Source: Grimontia indica (lineage in GTDB: Bacteria > Pseudomonadota > Gammaproteobacteria > Enterobacterales > Vibrionaceae). From it: a DNA stretch of 64,000 bases. Within the stretch, counting starts at the first letter, position 1, and each line of letters begins with the position of its first letter. The stretch is from NCBI RefSeq assembly GCF_000333895.2, contig NZ_ANFM02000007.1, positions 1 to 64,000 of the forward strand, written 5' to 3'. Positions 8,513 through 18,443 of the stretch are shown piece after piece. Both the position numbers and the translations under genes were made by a program. A model generated the notes under the pieces. The model had not been told where the DNA came from. It did no database searches and saw only the letters and a program-made list of their open reading frames with translations.

Positions 8513-10126
8513 TCAAGCGTTGATCTTGAACTTCGACAATTGACTGCGTCCGGTGTCGCTCAGAGATTTCACCTTGTCGCTCAGTCCCAGTGTATCTTCC
8601 GATGCTTCGCGGTTGGTGTGAGAAATATCGCTGACATTGACCACACTGCGTGCAACTTCCTGCGAAGCGCTGGCTTGCTGTGAGGTGGATGCTGCCACAG
8701 CAGTGTTCATTTGCTCCAATTCATTGATCAGCTGAGATAGCGCTGTCAGCTGCGTTTGGGCAAGTCTTGCCTGCTCAAGGCTTTGTGCGGTTTTGTCTGT
8801 ACCACTGCTCATGATTTTCGCGGCGACTTGAGCACGCTCCTGCAGCCTTTCGATGATGGCGTTGATTTGAGTTGTCGACTCTTTCGTGGAGTGCGCAAGC
8901 TTACGTACCTCATCTGCTACCACCGCAAACCCTCGGCCTGCGCTACCTGCACGTGCTGCTTCAATCGCGGCATTGAGCGCCAACAGGTTGGTTTGCTCAG
9001 AGATATCGTTAATCACAGTGACCACATCGCTGATTTGGTCGCTTGATGCGGCCAGCTCACGTATGCTCTTTTCAGCATCAATTACATCGTCATTCACCTG
9101 CTCAAACTTACCCAGAGAGGCAGATAGTGATGCTTCAGCTTCAGTCACCAGTTTACGGGAGTGACGCGTACTCTCTTGTGCATTGAGTGTGCTGGACTCA
9201 ACATCTTTGATGGCAGAGGACATTTCTTCCATCGCACTGGCCACTAAATCCAGCTCCTGGCTTTGGTTGCGAATGCCATCCGTAGAGCGGTTCGCCAAAT
9301 CAGCCATGGTTTTGCTGTCGCAATCTAGCTGAAGCAGCGTGGAATCCACGTTGGAAAGCAGGCCTTGCAATTGCTCACAAGCAGCGTTGAGGTTACGTGA
9401 CATTTCGCCCAGCTCGTCAGTGCTGTTGACATTGGCGCGGGCGGTCAAATCACCACTAGCTACCACGCTCAGTGCGCGCTGAATTTCACGTACTGCATTG
9501 ACCAGCATGCGAGAGAGCATGGTTGCCAGCAGCACCAGAATAGCGGTGACACACAGTGCAAAAAATGCAGCCTGTGAGGTTTCTTTCCATACCAGTGTCT
9601 CTAAGTCATCAACGTAGAGGCCAGTACCAATCAGCAACCCCCAAGGTTCATAGCGTTTTACGGCGCTGACTTTTTCCAATGGCTCTTTACCGCCCGGTTT
9701 TGGGAACCAGTAGCTGGTAAAGCCGCCCTCTACTGGCTGGGCAACACGACGGAAATCTTTGAGAAGCAGGTTTCCCTTGCTGTCTCGGAAGCTATTGAAA
9801 TCTTTACCGAGCAGACTTTTTGCGCCTGCTAACATGATGCCTTTTTTATCGATAGCGAAGAAATAACCGTCCGCACCAAAAGTTAACGGTTGGATAGCGG
9901 CCATCGCTTTATCACGACCGGCTTCGGAGGGATCACTCTGATAATGACTGTCGATTATTTGCGTCGCCAGCTCGATGGTTTGCATTAAGCTAGATTTTCT
10001 CTCCAACAGGAGGTCTTTATGCAGGCTTCTCGCTTGGAAAGCTGTCAGCAGGACAATGCTAATCACTGAGATGCACACAATAAGAAGTAGCTTATATCGC
10101 ACAGATAGGTTTGCAACAAATTTCAT
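8513..10126 (-). CDS. Methyl-accepting chemotaxis protein with single Cache domain
   Basis: The 537-residue receptor has a first membrane helix (about 12-30), a periplasmic single Cache domain (about 35-180, with [19 protein letters not shown] and [14 protein letters not shown]), a second membrane helix (about 187-208), a HAMP linker and a long signalling coil. The hairpin tip [18 protein letters not shown], which contacts CheA and CheW, is intact. There is no C-terminal NWETF-type CheR tether. The start at 10126 ([12 protein letters not shown]) is chosen because the hydrophobic helix follows at once; an in-frame ATG lies at 10183. The ligand is unknown; Cache receptors of this type often sense small organic acids. 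It is an insertion between recC and recB. Confidence 0.93.
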   Translation of the reverse strand: MKFVANLSVRYKLLLIVCISVISIVLLTAFQARSLHKDLLLERKSSLMQTIELATQIIDSHYQSDPSEAGRDKAMAAIQPLTFGADGYFFAIDKKGIMLAGAKSLLGKDFNSFRDSKGNLLLKDFRRVAQPVEGGFTSYWFPKPGGKEPLEKVSAVKRYEPWGLLIGTGLYVDDLETLVWKETSQAAFFALCVTAILVLLATMLSRMLVNAVREIQRALSVVASGDLTARANVNSTDELGEMSRNLNAACEQLQGLLSNVDSTLLQLDCDSKTMADLANRSTDGIRNQSQELDLVASAMEEMSSAIKDVESSTLNAQESTRHSRKLVTEAEASLSASLGKFEQVNDDVIDAEKSIRELAASSDQISDVVTVINDISEQTNLLALNAAIEAARAGSAGRGFAVVADEVRKLAHSTKESTTQINAIIERLQERAQVAAKIMSSGTDKTAQSLEQARLAQTQLTALSQLINELEQMNTAVAASTSQQASASQEVARSVVNVSDISHTNREASEDTLGLSDKVKSLSDTGRSQLSKFKINA

Positions 10127-10555
10127 ACTCAGTATATCCGTGTATTTAGATGTCCGTAACGAAAATGAAACATGAAGGTTCACTTAATTGGAGCAAAGTA
10201 TCAATAGAACGACTGGTAATGATAATTGTTTTTGATTGATCTGCTTCGCAGACTTATTTTTCATTACATAAAATGTCCAGTTTTTGCAACGTGCTTGTAA
10301 AGGAAGTCGATAATTTCAGCGTCTGCAGTCCAATGACAAAATGTCACAGTATTAATATCTCTACACAAACTGCGTGTTTTTGACTCAGATAACTCGGTTA
10401 AAGAGAGAGTTTCAACGTTTGCATTCCTTCATTCGCCTCTATGGAAATGGAATGACTATTTATCGTGAAATTAGCCTCGAATTGAACCGAACAATGAACT
10501 CTGAAAGCGAGCATTTTCAGGTGTTTTGGGTATAAACTAGGGACATTATTCCCCT
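10127..10555. other. 429-base divergent intergenic region (chemoreceptor gene / recB)
   Basis: No gene is seen. It must hold the promoters of the chemoreceptor gene (leftward) and of recB (rightward). A GGTAATGATAATTGTTTTT segment at 10215-10233 has one perfect half of a Fur-type site (TGATAAT) but a poor second half. AGGGA at 10539-10543 is the only ribosome-site-like sequence near recB. No clear -35/-10 pair was assigned. Confidence 0.6.
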
Positions 10556-13500
10556 TTGAGCCAACAGTGCATGCCAACCCAACTTCTTGACCCCATGTCA
10601 TTTCCCCTTCACGGACAAAGGCTGATTGAAGCGTCTGCTGGTACGGGGAAAACCTTCACCATTGCGGGTCTATATTTACGACTACTGTTGGGGCATGGCG
10701 CCGAAGATTCAGCGCACGCTTCGCCGCTGAGTGTTGATCAGATTCTGGTGGTGACCTTTACCGAAGCGGCCACTCAGGAGCTTCGTGATCGTATCCGCGC
10801 ACGTATCCATGATGCCCGTCTTTCGTTTAGTCGAGGGCACAGCGAAGATCCGGTGATCAAACCGCTACTGGAAGAGGTGCAGGATTATTCACACGCAGAG
10901 CGTTTGCTTCTGCAAGCCGAGCGCCAGATGGATGAGGCAGCGATCTACACCATTCACGGTTTCTGTCAGCGTATGCTGACCCAAAATGCTTTCGAGTCGG
11001 GCAGCTTGTTTACCAATGAGTTCATTACTGATGAGAGCGCTTTACGCGAACGCGCGGTTTCGGATTACTGGCGACGTCAGTTCTATCCATTGCCAAAGTC
11101 GCTTGCAGGTGTCGTACGGGGTTACTGGGAATCGCCACTGTCACTGCTGAAAGACATTAGCACTTATCTCTCTGGACCGCTGGTCACCATCAAAGCGCCG
11201 GATATGCCGGAAAACCTCGATGACTTGCATCAGGAGAACCTGGCCAAAATCGAAGAGGTGAAAGGACTGTGGCGAGAAGCTGCCGCTGATCTTGAAGCTT
11301 TGATCTCAGGATCAGGCGTTGATAAACGCAGCTACAGTAAAAAATCGCTGCCAAACTGGCTTTCTGAAGTCACGGACTGGGCGTCCTGTTCAACAACCAG
11401 CTATGAATTGCCGAAAAACCTTGAGCGCTTTTCTGCGTCAATGCTGGCAGAGAAAACCAAGAAAGGCGAAGTGCCGACGCATCCGGTTTTTGAGGCAATT
11501 GATATGCTGGTGGCCAACCCACCAACACTGAAAGATGCGTTGACGGCACACGCCATTCGTCAGGTGAGAACATTACTGGCTCAAGAAAAACGACGCTTTG
11601 GTTGGTTGTCATTCGATGATTTGCTGTCACAGCTTTCATCGGCACTGGAAAGTGACAGTGAAGGCATTCTGGCTGAACGTATCCGCACATTGTATCCGGT
11701 CGCCATGATTGACGAATTCCAGGATACCGACCCTCAGCAATACCAAATATTCAGCGATATTTATGCCGAGCAGCCTGAATGTGGCCTCTTTATGATTGGG
11801 GACCCTAAGCAGGCGATTTATGCTTTCCGTGGTGCTGATATTTTCACTTACATCCATGCACGCCGTCAGGTGGCCGACCATTACAACCTTGGCACCAACT
11901 GGCGTTCGACGGCAGGGGTGGTAAAAGCGGTCAATCATGTCTTTGAAAATGCGGAATCGCCTTTTATCTATAACGAAGATATTCCTTTTACTGCTGTCGC
12001 TTACTCGCCGGGGGCTGATGAACGCTATTGGGAGGTCAATGGTAATCAACAAGCCTCGATGACCCTTTGGCTGGATGAAACGGCAGATCTGGTTTCGAAA
12101 GCGGATTACGAAAAGCAAATGGCCCATGCCACGGCGAGCAGCATCCGCGAAGTGCTGACCAAAGCGCAGGAAGGTAACGCGCATTTCTGCAAAGGCGACA
12201 AACGCAAGCCTATTCATGCCGGAGACATCGCAGTGCTGGTGAGAACCGGTAGCGAAGCAGCCAAAGTAAAGATTGCACTGGCAAGGCAGGGCATTGCTTC
12301 TGTTTATCTCTCGAACCGCGACAGCGTGTTCTCAAGCCATCTGGCAGCGGATGTTCAAAGGCTACTTGCTGCTGTACTGACGCCTGATAGTGAGCGAACA
12401 CTTCGTGCTGCACTGGCAAGCGGCCTATTTGCGCTGACGGCCAGTGAAATCGATACCTTGAACCATGACGAAAAAGCGTGGGAGAGGGCGGTGATGGAGT
12501 TTTCTACCTACCAAACGGTATGGTTTACCCGAGGCGTGATGCCCATGCTCCGTCAGGTGATGCAACGCCGTGGTATCGCGGAACGCTTACTTTGTGAAGA
12601 CAATGGTGAGCGGGCACTCACTGACCTGATGCATCTTGGTGAACTGCTGCAACAGGCAAGCCAGACACTGGATAGTCACCATGCGTTGATCCGCTGGCTG
12701 GCTGACCATATCGATAACCCTAACGGCAACAGTGAAGAGCAGCAGGTGCGTTTGGAGTCTGAGCGTGACTTGGTGCAAATCGTCACCATCCACAAATCTA
12801 AAGGTCTGGAATACGATCTGGTTTACTTACCGTTCGCCTGCAATTTCCGTCCGTCAGACAGACCATTTTTCCATGATGAAGACCATAAGCCAGTGCTGTC
12901 GTTGACTGAACCTGACTTTGCTATTGAACAGGCAGATAAAGAGCGTTTGGCCGAAGATCTCCGACTCGTTTACGTTGCTCTGACCCGTGCCGTCTACGGC
13001 TGCTTTATTGGTCTGGCACCGCTCAAAGATGGGAGAAAATCTTCCGGTGATACCGGGCTTCATAAATCGGCACTGGGTTACCTGATTCAAAAAGGTGAGG
13101 CATCAGATGCAGCGGGGTTGGTTGCTGCGGTTGATTTCTTGGCAGAGAGTTGCGACGGCATTGAGAAAACCTCACCGCCTAAAGTGGTGGACGGCAAATT
13201 GGAGCCAGAGTTGGCGGATGATGACGTCATTGAAGCGCGAACCTTCGAAGGGCGTATCCGCCGCGATTGGCGCTTGACCAGCTATTCCGGTTTAGTCAAG
13301 CAAGGCCACAGCAGTGCGCTACCCGATTTACCTGCCTTTGATATTGATGCTGCAGAAGAGCAGCACGAAGAAAGCGAGACGGAGACCGACAGCGCGCCTA
13401 CCATATTCCAGTTTCCGAAAGGTGCGCGTCCGGGAACTTTCCTGCACACCTTGTTTGAGAACGTCGAGTTTGGGCAAGACATGTTCAGCGAGGAAGTGGC

Positions 13501-14152
13501 CGAGATGATCCGCCATCACCTGCTGCTCGAAAACTACGACGAAAGCTGGATACCTGTATTGCAGAAATTGTTGTCTGATGTCGTATCTCAACCTCTTAAT
13601 GACGAAGGATTGATGCTGTCTGAGGTCGATGAACCCGCAAGATTGACCGAGATGGAATTCGTGATGCCGGTGGAAAGGCTTGATAGTGGCCGTGTGAACC
13701 GGTTAATTGCCGAACACGATCCTCTTTCAGCGCAGGCTGGTGAGCTTCACTTTGATACCGCCAGTGGCATGCTGAAAGGTTTTATCGACTTAGTGTTCTG
13801 CTGGCAGGGGCGTTATTACGTGTTGGACTGGAAGTCCAACTATCTTGGAGATTCGCCTGCCGATTACACTGAGGAGGCGCTGGCAGATGCCATGGCGGAT
13901 CACCGCTACGATTTCCAATACCAGATTTACTCACTCGCCCTGCATCGATTCCTGCGACAGCGTATACCTGATTACTCACCTGAACGCCATCTTGGCGGTG
14001 TTTTCTATCTCTTTGTTCGTGGTATTGAAGCGGGTACTCGCCATGGCATTTTTTACACCTCACCTTCCCTTGAGCTTCTCGATGGTCTTGATGCCATTTT
14101 TTCCGGCGAAGGACAGCTTTCTGATGGAGAGTGCCTAAATGGCGATAAGTGA
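10556..14152 (+). CDS. recB: Exodeoxyribonuclease V beta subunit
   Basis: RecB is the 3'-5' helicase and the only nuclease of RecBCD. In this 1198-residue protein the Walker A motif ASAGTGKT is at residues 26-33. IDEFQDTDPQQY is the Walker B region, and TIHKSKGLEYDLVYLPF and LVYVALTRA are UvrD-type motifs V and VI. The C-terminal nuclease residues are present: Asp1078 in GFIDLVF, then Asp1091 and Lys1093 in LDWKSN, equivalent to E. coli D1067, D1080 and K1082. The start is TTG 10556, with ATG 10571 as alternative; homology does not decide it. It overlaps recD by 14 bases, implying translational coupling. Confidence 0.95.
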   Translation: MSQQCMPTQLLDPMSFPLHGQRLIEASAGTGKTFTIAGLYLRLLLGHGAEDSAHASPLSVDQILVVTFTEAATQELRDRIRARIHDARLSFSRGHSEDPVIKPLLEEVQDYSHAERLLLQAERQMDEAAIYTIHGFCQRMLTQNAFESGSLFTNEFITDESALRERAVSDYWRRQFYPLPKSLAGVVRGYWESPLSLLKDISTYLSGPLVTIKAPDMPENLDDLHQENLAKIEEVKGLWREAAADLEALISGSGVDKRSYSKKSLPNWLSEVTDWASCSTTSYELPKNLERFSASMLAEKTKKGEVPTHPVFEAIDMLVANPPTLKDALTAHAIRQVRTLLAQEKRRFGWLSFDDLLSQLSSALESDSEGILAERIRTLYPVAMIDEFQDTDPQQYQIFSDIYAEQPECGLFMIGDPKQAIYAFRGADIFTYIHARRQVADHYNLGTNWRSTAGVVKAVNHVFENAESPFIYNEDIPFTAVAYSPGADERYWEVNGNQQASMTLWLDETADLVSKADYEKQMAHATASSIREVLTKAQEGNAHFCKGDKRKPIHAGDIAVLVRTGSEAAKVKIALARQGIASVYLSNRDSVFSSHLAADVQRLLAAVLTPDSERTLRAALASGLFALTASEIDTLNHDEKAWERAVMEFSTYQTVWFTRGVMPMLRQVMQRRGIAERLLCEDNGERALTDLMHLGELLQQASQTLDSHHALIRWLADHIDNPNGNSEEQQVRLESERDLVQIVTIHKSKGLEYDLVYLPFACNFRPSDRPFFHDEDHKPVLSLTEPDFAIEQADKERLAEDLRLVYVALTRAVYGCFIGLAPLKDGRKSSGDTGLHKSALGYLIQKGEASDAAGLVAAVDFLAESCDGIEKTSPPKVVDGKLEPELADDDVIEARTFEGRIRRDWRLTSYSGLVKQGHSSALPDLPAFDIDAAEEQHEESETETDSAPTIFQFPKGARPGTFLHTLFENVEFGQDMFSEEVAEMIRHHLLLENYDESWIPVLQKLLSDVVSQPLNDEGLMLSEVDEPARLTEMEFVMPVERLDSGRVNRLIAEHDPLSAQAGELHFDTASGMLKGFIDLVFCWQGRYYVLDWKSNYLGDSPADYTEEALADAMADHRYDFQYQIYSLALHRFLRQRIPDYSPERHLGGVFYLFVRGIEAGTRHGIFYTSPSLELLDGLDAIFSGEGQLSDGECLNGDK

Positions 14153-16136
14153 AAAACTCAACGCGCTGTATAAACGTAAAGCCATCAGAGCTATCGACCG
14201 TCAGTTTTCCCAGTTTATCGGTGAGCAGCTTGGGGACGTTGAATCTCCCATGGTGGGCTGGGCGGCTTTGGTCAGCTTTGAGCTGGGTAAAGGTAATGTC
14301 TGTGTTGATCTTGCAGCATTAGACAGCGCTAGACTTTTTGACGTGATGCCCGCGGAATCCGCGGAACTTGCCATCTTGATGACACCTGAAAATGCGCTCG
14401 CGTTGGTGTCCGCATCTCCGGTTGTCGGTGATGGAAGTGTACCGACACCTATGGTGCTGAGTGGTTCCCGCCTCTACCTTCATCGTTATTGGGCTGCAGA
14501 ACGTCTGGTGACTAACGAAATTACAGCACGTGCCACTGAGCTTCCTGTGCCGATGACGCTGCGTGGCGTGTTGAACGATCTTTTCCTACCGGATATGGCT
14601 TTGCTTCGTCAGTTCTACAGCACATGGGAAGACAACGAAAAGGCGGAGAAACTGGCCGACTTCTTCGACATCAACGATCTGACACAGGTCGATATAGACG
14701 CGCTGAAAAAGGCGTTAGATGCAAAAGCCACGGATGCTGAGGTGCTGAGTCTAGTGCCAGACTCGGCACGATTGAACTGGCAGAAAGTCGCGGCTGCCGT
14801 GGCGCTAAGTTATCGCTTCGCAGTGATTTCTGGCGGCCCTGGAACGGGTAAGACGACAACAGTGGCGAAGCTTCTGGCGGCGATCGTCAGCAGTAGCGAC
14901 AACCCGAATGGCCCTGAAATCAAGCTGGTGGCACCGACGGGGAAAGCGGCCAACCGTCTGACCGAATCCATCGGAAAAGCCGTTGCGGCATTGCCGGTGA
15001 GCAATGAGGTGAGAGACAAAATTCCGACTCAGGCATCAACCATTCACCGATTGCTTGGTGCCATTCCAAACCGTGTTGAGTTTCGACATCATGCTGGCAA
15101 CCGTCTTCACCTTGATGTGCTGGTGGTAGATGAAGCATCCATGGTTGATTTGCCTATGATGGCCCGATTGCTCGCGGCATTGCCTCAGCATGCCAGAGTG
15201 ATTCTTCTGGGAGATCGCGACCAGTTAGCTTCTGTTGAGGCGGGTGCTGTGTTGGGTGATATCTGTCTGCATGCCGGAAGTGGTTTTAGTGCTGAACGCG
15301 CAAAGACCTTAGCGTCACTGACAGGCTTTTGTTTACCGCAGGAAGCTTCTGTACCTGCTGTGTCTGATGGCGTATGTTTGCTGCGCAAAAGCTACCGCTT
15401 CCATGCTAAATCCGGTGTTGGCCAACTGGCCTATGCCATTAACGCCGGCGAAACACGCTGGGTTGAAAGGGTGCTGCAACAAGGCTTTAGTGATATCGCC
15501 CTTCATGATCTTGATGGCGATGTGTATGGCGAAGCCATTACTATGGTGGTCAATGGGTACCGCGGCTATCTTTCGGCATTATCAGAGGGTGCAGATAACC
15601 GCACCTTGCTGAAACATTTCTCTGATATCCGTCTGCTGTGTGCGCTTTCAGATGGCCCGTTTGGGGTTAAGGGCTTGAACACAGCGATTGAAAAAGCGTT
15701 AGCCAAAGTGGAGCTTATCGCACCAGGAGAAGAGATTTTCTACCCGGGGAGGCCAATTATGGTGACGCAGAACGACCACGGCCTTGGTTTGTACAACGGC
15801 GATATCGGCATTGTGGTGAAGCAGGAAGAAGGACTTCGCGTAGTGTTTGAAATGGCGGATGGTTCAGTAAAAGCCTTTCTGCCAAGCCGTCTTCCTGAGC
15901 ATCAAACTGCCTACGCAATGACGATTCACAAATCCCAGGGGTCTGAATTCAGTCATACCATTTTGATGTTGCCACCTACCCCGACCCCCGTCATGACAAG
16001 AGAGCTGGTGTACACCGGTGTGACACGGGCAAAAGACAGATTGGATGTTTATGCCACCCGCACCAGTTTGGCGCGGGCGGTGAAACGGAAAACGCAGCGG
16101 TTTAGCGGCTTGGCAGACGCATTACACGTCCGTTAA
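14139..16136 (+). CDS. recD: Exodeoxyribonuclease V alpha subunit
   Basis: RecD is the fast 5'-3' helicase of RecBCD. The 665-residue protein has Walker [10 protein letters not shown] with Lys238, the segment [17 protein letters not shown] (motif II), [18 protein letters not shown] (motif III) and the C-terminal [12 protein letters not shown] and [10 protein letters not shown] motifs of superfamily 1B. It is about 50 residues longer than E. coli RecD. The ATG is inside the end of recB with GGAGAG upstream. Its last 35 bases overlap the end of convergent argA, and no terminator is seen between them. Confidence 0.95.
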   Translation: MAISEKLNALYKRKAIRAIDRQFSQFIGEQLGDVESPMVGWAALVSFELGKGNVCVDLAALDSARLFDVMPAESAELAILMTPENALALVSASPVVGDGSVPTPMVLSGSRLYLHRYWAAERLVTNEITARATELPVPMTLRGVLNDLFLPDMALLRQFYSTWEDNEKAEKLADFFDINDLTQVDIDALKKALDAKATDAEVLSLVPDSARLNWQKVAAAVALSYRFAVISGGPGTGKTTTVAKLLAAIVSSSDNPNGPEIKLVAPTGKAANRLTESIGKAVAALPVSNEVRDKIPTQASTIHRLLGAIPNRVEFRHHAGNRLHLDVLVVDEASMVDLPMMARLLAALPQHARVILLGDRDQLASVEAGAVLGDICLHAGSGFSAERAKTLASLTGFCLPQEASVPAVSDGVCLLRKSYRFHAKSGVGQLAYAINAGETRWVERVLQQGFSDIALHDLDGDVYGEAITMVVNGYRGYLSALSEGADNRTLLKHFSDIRLLCALSDGPFGVKGLNTAIEKALAKVELIAPGEEIFYPGRPIMVTQNDHGLGLYNGDIGIVVKQEEGLRVVFEMADGSVKAFLPSRLPEHQTAYAMTIHKSQGSEFSHTILMLPPTPTPVMTRELVYTGVTRAKDRLDVYATRTSLARAVKRKTQRFSGLADALHVR

Positions 16137-17460
16137 GTGCGAGGGTCAGTATCTTGGAGCGGCGCTGCAGGTTGTAAAGTTCTTGCTTGGCATCCGGCAG
16201 TGCAGTGACATCGGCTTCTACAAACCCGTGCTCACGGAACCAGTGGATACTGCGGGTGGTCAGTACAAAAATCGTTTTGATACCCGATTGCGCCGCCTGC
16301 TGCTGGATATATTGAAGCAGGTTGGTGCCGCGGTCGCTATCACGGTATTCAGGATGAACGGCAACACAGGCCATTTCTGCTGTTTGTGACTCGGGGTAAG
16401 GGTAAAGTGCCGCACAACCAATGATGCGCTCATCTCTATCAATCACAGTAAAACGTGGAATCTCCTGCTCCAGTTGCTCCCGTGAGCGTCTCACCAGAAT
16501 CCCTTGCTCCTCCAATGGACGGATCAGCTCAAGAATACCGCCGATATCATCAATAGTGGCCTGACGGATTCGCTCTGCACTTTCGGTCACAATCTGTGTA
16601 CCGATACCTTCCACGGAGAAGAGTTCCTGAATCAGTGAACCATCGACTTTATAACTGAGAAGGTGGCTTCTTGGCACGCCTGAACGGCATGCAGCAACGG
16701 CACCACGTAAGAATCTGACAGTACCGGAGTTCTCATCACCCGCTGTTGCTCGCTGACGCAAAATTTCTTCTGCCTGGTGCGGGAAAAGTTCTGAGAGTAC
16801 ATTGCCATTAGGACCAATCACACCTTGCAGCGAACAGAAGCCAATCAACTTGTCAGCATTAAGGCGAATCGCCAATTGTGTTGCGACTTCTTCGGAGGTC
16901 AGGTTGAAACATTCCCCGGTGACGGAGCTGGCAACAGGGCCTAAAAGAACGATCGAGTGCTGATCGAGTTGGCGGTGTATACCGTCGATATCGATCCTGC
17001 GGATCCGTCCGCTATGGCAGTAGTCCACACCTTCGTCGACACCCAGTGGTTGTGCAATCACAAAGTTCCCGCTGACCACGTTGATCTGCGCGCCAGCCAT
17101 GGGCGTGTTATTTAGGCTCATGGAGAGGCGGGCAGTGATATCGAGTTGGAGCTGACCTGCAGCTTGTTTTACCACTTCGAGTGCAGCAGAATCTGTGACA
17201 CGAACACCTTTATGGTAAGGCGTCTCAACCCCTTGCTTAGCAAGGTTCTGACTGATTTGAGGGCGGGCGCCATACACCAATACCAGCCGCAAACCCAGGC
17301 TGTTAAGAAGAGCTATATCATTGACAATATTGCCGAAATTGGGGTCTGCAATCGCTTCACCACCTAGCATGACAACGATGGTTTTGTTCTGGTGTGCGTT
17401 CACATAAGGCGCTGATTGCCTAAATCCATTTACGAGTGCTGTACTGCGAAGTTTCAACAC
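16102..17460 (-). CDS. argA: N-acetylglutamate synthase
   Basis: ArgA acetylates glutamate with acetyl-CoA, the first step of arginine synthesis. The 452-residue protein has an amino-acid-kinase fold (about 1-290, with [20 protein letters not shown] and [11 protein letters not shown]) fused to a C-terminal GNAT domain (about 300-445, [18 protein letters not shown] and [16 protein letters not shown]). This is the classical bifunctional-looking ArgA, which is usually feedback-inhibited by arginine. The start is GTG with GGAG four bases upstream. The C-terminus extends a few residues past E. coli ArgA and overlaps recD. No clear ArgR box was found upstream. Confidence 0.95.
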   Translation of the reverse strand: MLKLRSTALVNGFRQSAPYVNAHQNKTIVVMLGGEAIADPNFGNIVNDIALLNSLGLRLVLVYGARPQISQNLAKQGVETPYHKGVRVTDSAALEVVKQAAGQLQLDITARLSMSLNNTPMAGAQINVVSGNFVIAQPLGVDEGVDYCHSGRIRRIDIDGIHRQLDQHSIVLLGPVASSVTGECFNLTSEEVATQLAIRLNADKLIGFCSLQGVIGPNGNVLSELFPHQAEEILRQRATAGDENSGTVRFLRGAVAACRSGVPRSHLLSYKVDGSLIQELFSVEGIGTQIVTESAERIRQATIDDIGGILELIRPLEEQGILVRRSREQLEQEIPRFTVIDRDERIIGCAALYPYPESQTAEMACVAVHPEYRDSDRGTNLLQYIQQQAAQSGIKTIFVLTTRSIHWFREHGFVEADVTALPDAKQELYNLQRRSKILTLALNGRVMRLPSR

Positions 17461-17633
17461 CTTACTCCATGATTGTGACTTTATATGCTGTGATAGTGAC
17501 TAATTATTCTAGATTTGGCAAGGGGCGTGACACGGATTCAAACATTGGATGCCTGATTTGGTCGGCAGTGATGTCCTTTTTATAATATTATTGTTAGTAA
17601 TTGAGAGTTTGTCTCTTATTTGAGAGTTTATTT

Positions 17634-17978
17634 GTGGGTATCGTCGGACAATCTTTAACGCTTTTCGTCGTGTTGATTTCGGGGGCCATTGGCTACCTGG
17701 TGGCAAATGATATTCCTATCTTCACTGAAGTGGACCAAACAATCATATACGGTGAATGGGTTGAGCAGGGTGTGCCGTCGTACGCTGCGGACAAGTTCGA
17801 AGTGCGAAAAGATGGTATCTATATAAAAGGTGCCCGCACGACCAGTTACTATGAGTTTACTGGCAGCAAACTCATTTATACGGTGGGAAATAATACCTAC
17901 CTTTACACCGTGGAAGATAAAAATACGTTACAAAGAGAAAAGCCTTACCACTACAGCACACCATTTACGAAGCGTTGA
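17634..17978 (+). CDS. DUF2850 family membrane-anchored protein
   Basis: The protein of about 114 residues has one N-terminal membrane segment (SLTLFVVLISGAIGYLVA), then a soluble domain with IIYGEWVEQGVPSYAADKFE and repeated Tyr/Thr-rich beta strands. This matches the DUF2850 family that sits beside argA in Vibrionaceae. Its function is unknown. GTG 17634 is chosen because GAGAG lies eight bases before it; a TTG at 17601 is in frame. The upstream region holds the decamer TTGAGAGTTT twice (17601-17610 and 17620-17629). It is divergent from argA and ends seven bases from a convergent small gene. Confidence 0.8.
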   Translation: MGIVGQSLTLFVVLISGAIGYLVANDIPIFTEVDQTIIYGEWVEQGVPSYAADKFEVRKDGIYIKGARTTSYYEFTGSKLIYTVGNNTYLYTVEDKNTLQREKPYHYSTPFTKR

Positions 17979-17985
17979 CGCTCAA

Positions 17986-18207
17986 TCAATAGTTTGCGGG
18001 TAATACTCTCAATAGTTCAGTCACGGGGCACAAGCCAAGTGCCACACGGCGAATCCGATCTGCGATATCTTCATTCCCACCGAGGCACCGGCGAATGCTG
18101 TTATTAATCATTTCATCGCTGCTACCGTCACTGGCTAACGTGCGAATCCATTGATACTCGATAGAGTCAGTGTCGAGCAGCGTCTTACGTCCTACTTTTA
18201 AGTCCAT
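17986..18207 (-). CDS. Small protein of unknown function (73 aa)
   Basis: The 73-residue product is not recognised. It opens MDLKVGRKTLLDTDSIEYQW, has no signal peptide or membrane segment, and carries two Cys (CLGG and LCPV) that are not arranged as a metal site. A strong AAAGGAG ribosome site seven bases before the ATG supports translation. It looks like a small alpha-helical cytoplasmic protein. It is convergent with the DUF2850 gene and divergent from mltA, so it is probably a separate unit. Confidence 0.6.
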   Translation of the reverse strand: MDLKVGRKTLLDTDSIEYQWIRTLASDGSSDEMINNSIRRCLGGNEDIADRIRRVALGLCPVTELLRVLPANY

Positions 18208-18443
18208 ACCGTACTCCTTTACGAATGTGTTTAGTTTTTAAGACATTTTCTTTTCATCGGATTTAAACGAATTTCTATGACAGAAATGTGACAAAGTGTT
18301 TCAAAGTTCGGCGCATATGCTTTCGATCGCATTATATCTCCCAGTAATTTTGAGGGTTTATGCGGTCTATCTCGCCTTTTGATTGCAGAAAAGACAGGGT
18401 TCTGTCACCCTCTTTTTCATTGTTTTCTGATTCAGGATGACCT

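Noticed and set aside
10215-10233. Possible Fur box upstream of the chemoreceptor gene
   Set aside because: Only one half-site is perfect and the region is AT-rich, so it is not listed as a feature.
8512-10556. Missing ptrA as a deletion within this strain
   Set aside because: ptrA between recC and recB is typical of enterobacteria, so its absence here is not evidence of a loss event.
11636-12217. 193-codon frame antisense to recB
   Set aside because: It overlaps conserved helicase motifs of recB on the other strand and shows no family features.
17461-17600. ArgR box upstream of argA
   Set aside because: No convincing TGAAT-type dyad was found in the gap.
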